Source: Corallium rubrum | Lineage: Eukaryota > Cnidaria > Anthozoa > Scleralcyonacea > Coralliidae | Assembly: GCA_964035015.1 (NCBI GenBank) | Contig: OZ036003.1 | Coordinates: 6,953,754-7,017,753 of the forward strand | DNA length: 64,000 bases | Reading direction: 5' to 3' | Part shown: positions 57,006 to 64,000 of the stretch, piece after piece | How positions within the stretch are numbered: position 1 is the stretch's first letter | Layout: the number at the start of each line of letters is the position of its first letter | Program-made: the position numbers and the translations under genes | The notes under the pieces: model-generated | Databases searched by the model: none | The model's input: only the letters and a program-made list of their open reading frames with translations | Told to the model about the DNA's origin: nothing

Positions 57006-57424
57006 ACAAAAAAGGTCAACAAAAGGGTTATTGAATTAAAGGATCGTTATTCTCAACAAAAGAGTCCTTACTGTTGTCAACAAACGAGTCATTGTTGTTG
57101 TCAACGAAAGGATCATTGTCACAACTACCATAATATTAAGTACATTATTAAGTATACTATTATGTAAATTACTGACAATATCTTCATAGGAAAATCACTT
57201 TAATTCAATGCTTTCGTAATAGTTGCGATATTGTCCTAACCTGCGTCGCACAATTACGTAAATAATCGGTTGTTCTAACAAAGTTTGTCCATTCGAAAGG
57301 GGGGTGGGAGATTAGATTGCTTCTGAAACAAAGTGGGAGAACGGCGGCGAGTTAGCTGTCTAGGATGAAAGGCATATACGAGGGCCGATCTTCACGTTGA
57401 AAGCTATAGACCTATAGCTTCCTT

Positions 57425-57690
57425 CAACAATTTAAATATGCTTTTATGTGCTTGCTATAAAGCCTTTTCTAGCCTCGTTTAGGTGTCTGCAATTTACTGT
57501 TAAATCGCTAATAACTTCCTTGCGTTTCTTTGTTCTGTTGGCGCGCATAATTGGTCGACTTTTCTACGCGGTCCCCGTTCGAGTATCCTCACAGTAAAAT
57601 ACTGCTTCATAACGAGGCTAGGAAGGCTAATTTAGATTCGCATAAAAAGAATATTTAAAATGGCGGCCATTACGAAAGACCGACCCCAGC
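57425..57690. mobile_element. Foldback MITE, family of 3629-3810
   Basis: CTTTTCTAGCCTCGTTTAGG and the inverted ATAACGAGGCTAGGAAGGCT; AGAATATTTAAAATGGCGGC at the right. Confidence 0.72.
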
Positions 57691-57699
57691 GAGACAAAT

Positions 57700-58480
57700 T
57701 GCTGGTTACATTAAGCGTGAATGTCTATTAATGAGGAAAGATTTTATTGGCGCTTATGCAAGATGTTTGACCACCAAGCCTCGTTTTAGTGTCAAGTGAA
57801 AAACAACACCAAAGCGAGACTTGGTGGTGGTAAAAACAGGGGGGGAAATACGTAATTTTTCATGATTCCATTTGCGTATTGAAATTATCAGTTTTACATT
57901 TTAAGCTTTAATCACAAAATGTACATAGAGTGCTCTAAAGTTTATTATTACAACACCAGTTTGAACTGCTCTGGATGCTTATTGCTATATGTGGATATGT
58001 AAATAAATATATGTAAGGTTGATTTGTCGTAATTATTTTCATTAAGGTCGTGTTATACAAGGTAATTTTTTTAGCGGACAATTACATTAATAAATTGTAT
58101 AATTGCTATTTTTGAGTTAATTATGGGTTTCTTTTTCTGAAGTTCCATTGGTAAGTTTTAAGGAAAAATTGCTTCGTATATTAAACATGACGTTAAGTGT
58201 GTTTTTTGTGTCCACGTATCTCAAACTCAATAATTCATGAGATAATCAGCCAATTACAATCGTTCATTCAATCAACCTAATTGAAGTAAACCCCAAGATA
58301 CTAGATGAAAACCGGTGTTCATCTAATTCTTAAGATCTCAATTATCTATGCAAAATAAACAAGTTGCTGTATGAATAGATTTTACACACACACTCATCAT
58401 CAAAATCTCATGAGGATTTATTTTAATTACCTTTTCCAATTGACATCGCTCGATTGAGATGCCATATCAACAACTCGTTT
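57700..58480. other. AT-rich sequence; nothing recognised
   Basis: No clear ORF, tandem array or inverted repeat of note. Confidence 0.4.
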
Positions 58481-58489
58481 ATCGTGTTT

Positions 58490-58930
58490 CATCAGGGGAA
58501 TCCAAACACTCGAAAACAAGAAAACTGCCACTCCGGCCTTCGGCCTCGTGCTTTCATCAAGTTTTCTCGTGTTTGGATCCTGTTATAAAATAATATGTAT
58601 ACTACGCGAGCCCTGATTGGTCAATTGCCGTGTTTGGATCAGAGTATCCAAACACGGAAAATTCCCGCCAAAACGGTTTTTTGAAAATGTCGGATAGTAT
58701 ATCATATTCACTTGTGATTATTTTATAAAAGAAATACCAAATGTTTTTTTCAGTGTTTGGAGACTCTTATCCAAACACTTGGGAAATTGCTCGACTTTCG
58801 AAAAGCTAAAAACACTTGCCTACGGCTCGTGTTTTATTACGCTTTTCTCCAGTCTCGCAATTTCCCGCGTGTTTGGATCAGAGTATCCAAACACGGAAAA
58901 CCATTTGGTATTTCTTTAATGAAACACTCA
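58490..58930. mobile_element. GTGTTTGGAT foldback cluster
   Basis: TCCAAACAC/GTGTTTGGAT units in both orientations (58501, 58571, 58629, 58653, 58780, 58870, 58892), with CCAAATG..CATTTGG outer arms around 58737-58905. Confidence 0.65.
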
Positions 58931-59104
58931 AACTCGTTGTTGATGTATTACGTAATGGTGTAAATTGTTGATTCAGATTTGATGGAGTGTATTTTCTCTG
59001 TCTCTGACCATTTTGTATAGTTGTTACTTGTATTTAGATGTGGATCAGCTATTGTGTGTTTATGTTTACAGAACGATGCACAACGTTACACTCACGCAAT
59101 AATG

Positions 59105-59265
59105 CGCAAATTGGCCATTTCCCCAAAAAAGTTCAGTGAAGACTGGTAAAGAGCATTGGGATCGTTTGGAGGGACAGTTTCATTGTGCTTGCGCTATCCC
59201 AAGTACCCTAGCGTTCCTAACCCGTCACCAGTCTTCAACTCTTTTGGGAAATTGCCAATTGTATG
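59105..59265. mobile_element. Small foldback (CAATTTCCC/AGACTGGT arms)
   Basis: TTGGCCATTTCCCCAAAAAA..GAAGACTGGT pairs with ACCAGTCTTC..TTGGGAAATTGCCAA. Confidence 0.7.
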
Positions 59266-59699
59266 ACGTATACACACTAACATGGTTTTGAACATATACA
59301 TAGGGCCTTCAATAGTTAGTGTCCATAATTCAAGACGACAATAGATCTTTTTCAGTACGTTTTTGAAGACAGGTGTCACAGAACCACGGATGACATAATC
59401 TATCGACAACATTTATGATATATTAATATAAATCACTACAAAGTTGTTTTTTTAACTTTTCTTTCTCTATTCAACATTTCAACCAACGTTACGCCCCTTC
59501 ATCGTGGCACGAAATATGTAGCTATCCAGACCAGAGTCTTATATATGGCCTGCGTTTATTAAAAGGCCGTAAGAATACTAACTTCACAAACTCCGAGCTG
59601 AAAGACCATTACTTCTAACTTTCCAGCTCCCGCTCTTCCGCCCGTTTTTTCTCCCTCGCCCGCGAGACCCGAACCTAATTAAAGACTAAATTAGTGCTC

Positions 59700-59935
59700 A
59701 TGAAATGAGCTTTGTGTTTGTCTTATTTGAAGGAACACTTAAAATTGCAAACTAAGTAGCATATTTTTCGTTTCCTTGCTTCGTTCTTGAGATATGTTTA
59801 ATATGCAATAATGAACGATTTATCAGAGAATGTGATATACTTTTTTCCTATTGTCAAACATAATCACTTGAAAATCTACATGTTCAACATGTTTAATTTG
59901 CATATTAACGCCTTCCTGACTGAGTCCGTCTTCTC
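59700..59935. mobile_element. Copy of the CTATGAAGCGAAAAT foldback family (left part)
   Basis: GTCTTATTTGAAGGAACACT, TTTTTCGTTTCCTTGCTTCG and ACATAATCACTTGAAAATCT match 28820-29525 in order but without the 18S fragment. Confidence 0.7.
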
Positions 59936-61300
59936 ATGGGAACGATGCAGACTATAGCACTGAGCTATAAGTATAACCTGCAATCACATTGTCGATTATC
60001 AATTTGTTTCCATGCTCTTTAATACTGATTAGCGTTAGGGGAAATTGTTGGGTTAGGCTAAACCAATCAGAAGCTTTCTTTATAGTATAGGTATAGGTGA
60101 TAACCCGACTTTAGTAATGACTTTTATTTGCCAAATGTGAAGATATGCATACGTTTCTTGTAAACGTTTGTTATCCTGATAGATGTGATCTACAGACCAG
60201 CGTATGAAAAGCATTATGCAACAAATTTTGCAACATTTCATCATCGAATTAGAAATAAGAAAGTTACGTTGCGAACTACAATGCATACGCCAGAATGACA
60301 ACCGCATACTCTATTTCTAGTTAACTATTGAAAAGCTGGTCTAAAAAGCTACCTGCCATCTATTGATTCTTATAACAGAAACACGTCATGAAATATTCAC
60401 AGAGGCAGTTGGGTTGCTAAGTATCAAATGTAATTTTCTCCTCAGAAAAGTTAAATTAGAAAGATACACTCATTAAAGTGTCACGACCGAAGCGTTATTG
60501 CTTTTGTATACGAGCGTCAAGCCGTTGGTCCATTCTAATAAGTCTCTCTTCCAAAGGCAAACCCACATGCCTTGTTAATTCGTTTCCCTCGAAATTTACT
60601 TTAATTGTTCATTACATGCCGCTCTATACATTTATAGCGGTGTTTAGCGAGTAGGATTCTATTAAAGTCAGTTTCAATCTTAGCTGAAACAGCTGCCTGC
60701 CTTCCAGTTGCTAAAACAAACTCAGAAATACTAACATTGCTAGGAAAAATTCGCGTTTCCGTGCATTTGATCTGATTCGATTGATTTTGTACACGAAAAG
60801 AATCTATTACAGATAAATCTTATGGAAACATGTTTTTAAAAAAGAATACAATGTTATTTAAGGATTTTCCATTTTTTTCAGGTTCGTTCGAAGTCGGTGT
60901 AATCGCTGTTAAATTAATTCTCGCCGAGGGGTTTGGACTGAGAAATTGCAAGTAAACAAGGATACATTTATATTATCACAAAGCGTGTTTGCCAGTTTGT
61001 TAACGAGAACGCTTTTAGAATATTCGTAACGCATCGAAGCTTTTCAACAAAAGAGGGGATGGTGGAATTCTCCAATCACAACAAGAGTTAAAGATCTTGA
61101 AGTTTAGCCAATAAAGGTCAGTATAAAGCCACTTGCCTTCAACTGGATTAAAATGTCAAAGTTTACGTTGGAAAGGGTTGAAGGGTTTTCGTTTTAAACT
61201 CTTGATTTCATTAATATTTTTAATAATGATTATTTTGAACACCACGGTTTACTGATAGCGTTCTGATAAAAGTTCATTCATAGTTACGCTAACTTGAGCA
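59936..61300. other. AT-rich sequence; nothing recognised
   Basis: No supported exon or repeat array. Short ORFs here show no domain. Confidence 0.4.
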
Positions 61301-61309
61301 AACCTGAGC

Positions 61310-61560
61310 AACTACCAGTCTAGCTTATATACGCTAACCAGACCCACTAGCGGACTAGTTTACTACCTATATATAAACTTATACAGTGATATTGACTCAC
61401 CAAATATAACTCAAACTTTAAAACTGAATGAATTCAAAATTCAAAGTCGGTGTACGATTCACACCGTTCGGCATACCCGTGTTACATGCTGTTTGGGAAC
61501 GATTTTTTAAGCTAGCGCTGGGTCAGGTTAGCCGCTTATAAGCTATAAGCTTATCGATAA
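61310..61560. repeat. Minisatellite units related to 3590-3950
   Basis: TATACGCTAACCAGACCCAC (inverted unit) and GCTGGGTCAGGTTAGCCGCT; three or so decayed units. Confidence 0.5.
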
Positions 61561-62522
61561 AAACGATAAATTGGGCTCAACCTATAGTGCCGTGGACTGC
61601 CGGTTATATATTTAGTATTTTTAAAACACTACAGTGATTGCTGATCAACTTTTTTGATTTAATTTCTGTAAACTTTTTTTGCCATTCGAAAAAGACGCGA
61701 AATATACTTAACTCGACGAATTTAACTCGATCGAACCCGAAGTTCGAAGAACTCGAAGCCGATAAGTGTGTTCTTATTAATACGCTAAATCTCTCCGCTA
61801 TGTGTCTGACTTTGAGTTCTGAAATAGAACCAAAACACTTCACATCTTTACACAAATAAACGTTAAGTTATCACAATTGTGTAAAACTTAGGAATAACTC
61901 GATAACTTACGAAATCGAGACCGGTCTCGAATTCGTCCAAATTCGAGAACGGTTCCGAATTTTTCTTCCGTGCAAACAGGCGGAAAAACTATTCGAGCAG
62001 TGGAACGCTATATGCCAAAGTATGGAAGTTAAATGTCGAATCCGTTCGATTACGGCTGCGGAAGAATTCATGAAAATTTACTTCTGTGTAGGTCAACATC
62101 GAATTTATCTGGCAAAATTAAGAGTACAGCACAATTGCTCCGAACAAACAGATAACGCGCGTACTAGGCGGTGTTATCTGTTTGTAAGCCATAGGCATAG
62201 AGTGTTTTAATAAATGCAGAAGAGATTCATTTCCGATTATATAATGAGTAGTGTATCACTTTCCCCTTTCAACCGTGCGGCGCGTTTGATATCATTCTTG
62301 CCAGTAATGGAGAGTTGTATATTACCATTGTAATTCCATATATAGCTTTCTAGACTCAAGAGCTTCCCCCGAGGGGGTACTCCCATATATCGGCTATACT
62401 GGGGATGTGCCGCTCAACAGGGTAAGGTTTTTGCCATTTTTATCAGTCTGGAATAGGGTATGTAAATTACATACGTTCATACACATTTTAATTACCGGAT
62501 CTCAGCTAAGACCTAGGTGTTG

Positions 62523-63118
62523 CTTTTGCGGAGGGAAGAAAACCAAAGAATCCGGCGAAAAACTCTCGAAGCACAGGAAAGAGTCTCAGACCTCGTTTAC
62601 ACGATGCCGGTACAATTTGAAAACGGAACAAAATAATGCTGGTGTGTGATTACAGGCAAAAAAATCTTGCGTTTACACGGTGCCGGTATAATATAATGAC
62701 GAATTAGCATGGGACTATTCTCTTCCAATGAGAATTGAGAAGACTTTGTGAATACTGTTGACCCGAATACTGTTGTCGTATATATCGTGATTACCGTCGT
62801 CAAACTGTTACGGCATGGGCGTTTACACGATACCGGTTCGTGTTCCGTTTTCATTTCATGCCGTCAAGGAACCCGTCTTCATTTTATGCCGTTTTCATGT
62901 CATTTTTGTGCCGGTATCGTGTAAACGCAAGGCCTAAACGGCATGATTTTGTTCCGTTTTCAAATTGTACCGGCATCGTGTAAACGGGGTCTCAGGTTAT
63001 TCCGGTCGGTCACCCATGAGGCCATGACCCATCCAAGTACTAACTCCGTCCAACCGGGCTTAACTTACTGCGGTGGTTAGAGGCAGCGCCCTAACAGCAC
63101 ACGCCTACCGTGCTCCCC
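62523..63118 (-). mobile_element. 5S rRNA-derived SINE, copy 4, split by a foldback
   Basis: Minus strand. The head 63118-62991 has GGGGAGCACGG and GTTAGTACTTGGATGGGT; the body 62589-62523 has CCTGTGCTTCGAGAGTTTTT. A short extra CATGGCCT.. stretch lies in the 5S part. Confidence 0.82.
62590..62990. mobile_element. 401 bp foldback inserted in the 5S-SINE
   Basis: Ends ACCTCGTTTACACGATGCCG and (inverted) ACCCCGTTTACACGATGCCG; 5 bp duplication CTCAG at 62585-62589 and 62991-62995. Internal CGTTTACACGATACCGG repeats. Confidence 0.82.
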
Positions 63119-63179
63119 AAATTACGGTTTTAGTCTGCAGGAACATGCAGGGTCTGTTTATTAAGGATGCCAAGTAGTT

Positions 63180-63420
63180 GGACCCCGTTCACACGATGTA
63201 CGAAATCGTGCCGGTATCAAATCATCACGGTAGGAAACTGTTTACACGGTACCGGTATCATTTCATACCGTTACTATTTTTAAAGTTTAGTTAACTCCAT
63301 TTTTATTAAATTCCCGCCATCACGCTTCTTTTACCCCGTATTTTTTAAGCAGAGAAAAAAAAGTTTCGTAAAACCGTGATGAGGTGTTCACACGATACCG
63401 ATAAAGGAATAATTTCGCGT
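63180..63420. mobile_element. Related ACACGATACCGG foldback
   Basis: CCCGTTCACACGATGTACG, TTTACACGGTACCGGTATCA and (inverted position) GTTCACACGATACCG; diverged relative of 62590-62990. Confidence 0.55.
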
Positions 63421-64000
63421 CATCTTTCTCCTTGCGCGTCGATACTTTTTTTTAACATTTTTAATATACAAATGGATATTAAAAGCGGATATTAAATATT
63501 TGATCGGTCTATTCTCAACCAATGTTTCCTATGAAAACCGCTGGTATGTTTGCGGGCACTGATTGAAGGCTTCATATTTCAATCATGTGTTCATGCTACA
63601 TGTTCAGTATACCATGTGACAAGTATATTATAAGAATACTCAACATGTTTCAGATGTCTGTTCAATCAAGGTTTGCCTTGGGGGAAAAACAAGGCAAAAA
63701 AAACAAAAAAAAACCTCGTCACCGCGTCGACTTTGGGCATGTACGGCCCTGACCAGAAACAGAATGATACTTTTTTTTTGGCCTAATGAGTAACTAAATT
63801 TGATGTCTTTATGAGTGACAATGGCCCGCAAAACCTGTTGTATACACAGCCAATGCAAACAATATGAATATATATGCTCGAGTTGGAATTCTCCAGAATG
63901 AACTGAGCAGTTCTGTATTATTAACTTAATTTCTATTTTTTGTTTCATGTTTCTGTGTTGTGTCAAAAGAAACAGTTAATTAGTTAATTCATGCACGCGA

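Overview
This window is nuclear DNA of a metazoan, most likely an anthozoan cnidarian and probably a stony coral. The evidence is introns with GT/AG borders, three genes whose closest recognisable relatives are animal genes (FOXN2/3, SPATA17, DUSP10), a degenerate animal-type 18S rRNA fragment, and an extremely dense load of foldback transposons, tRNA- and 5S-derived SINEs and microsatellites of the kind seen in coral genomes. The species call is inference; nothing here identifies a species.

Layout. Bases 1-11.2 kb hold no gene: a (TA)n-flanked foldback element, several tRNA-SINE copies inside a short-period satellite, the 3' end of a CR1/L2-type LINE, very long hairpins, a tRNA-like head split by two nested transposons, and a satellite block (8.5-10.4 kb) whose period changes from 8 to 7 to 5. 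From about 11.3 to 23.4 kb lies a forkhead transcription factor gene, FoxN2/3 (+ strand, six coding exons, 422 codons, probable non-coding leader exon near 11.5 kb). From 23.4 to 33.7 kb comes a gene-free stretch of nested foldbacks, including a 0.96 kb palindrome, an 18S fragment and a 0.65 kb palindrome. From 33.96 to 47.9 kb lies SPATA17 (- strand). I assembled it from 12 small coding exons (319 residues) that continuous ORFs do not reveal; its introns hold most of the tandem repeats. SPATA17 and DUSP10 (+ strand, 48.5-53.3 kb, three coding exons, 369 residues) are head to head, about 0.6 kb apart, and share a compact promoter with an X-box-like (RFX) site and two TGACGTAA sites. From 53.3 to 64 kb I see no gene, only foldbacks, microsatellites and an interrupted 5S-derived SINE.

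The three genes do not form a pathway. FoxN2/3 is a nuclear transcription factor, SPATA17 an IQ-motif protein of cilia and flagella, and DUSP10 a JNK/p38 MAP-kinase phosphatase. SPATA17 and DUSP10 both map to human 1q41, so their head-to-head pairing may be a remnant of old linkage.

The most interesting non-gene signal is a set of minimal hammerhead-ribozyme motifs. They sit at both ends of two short retroelement copies (17163-17616 and 24894-25381) that have 12-13 bp target duplications and the C-terminal tail of a Penelope-like protein. Related motifs lie in a small foldback near 1 kb. Several transposon insertions can be dated relative to each other because their target duplications are exact.
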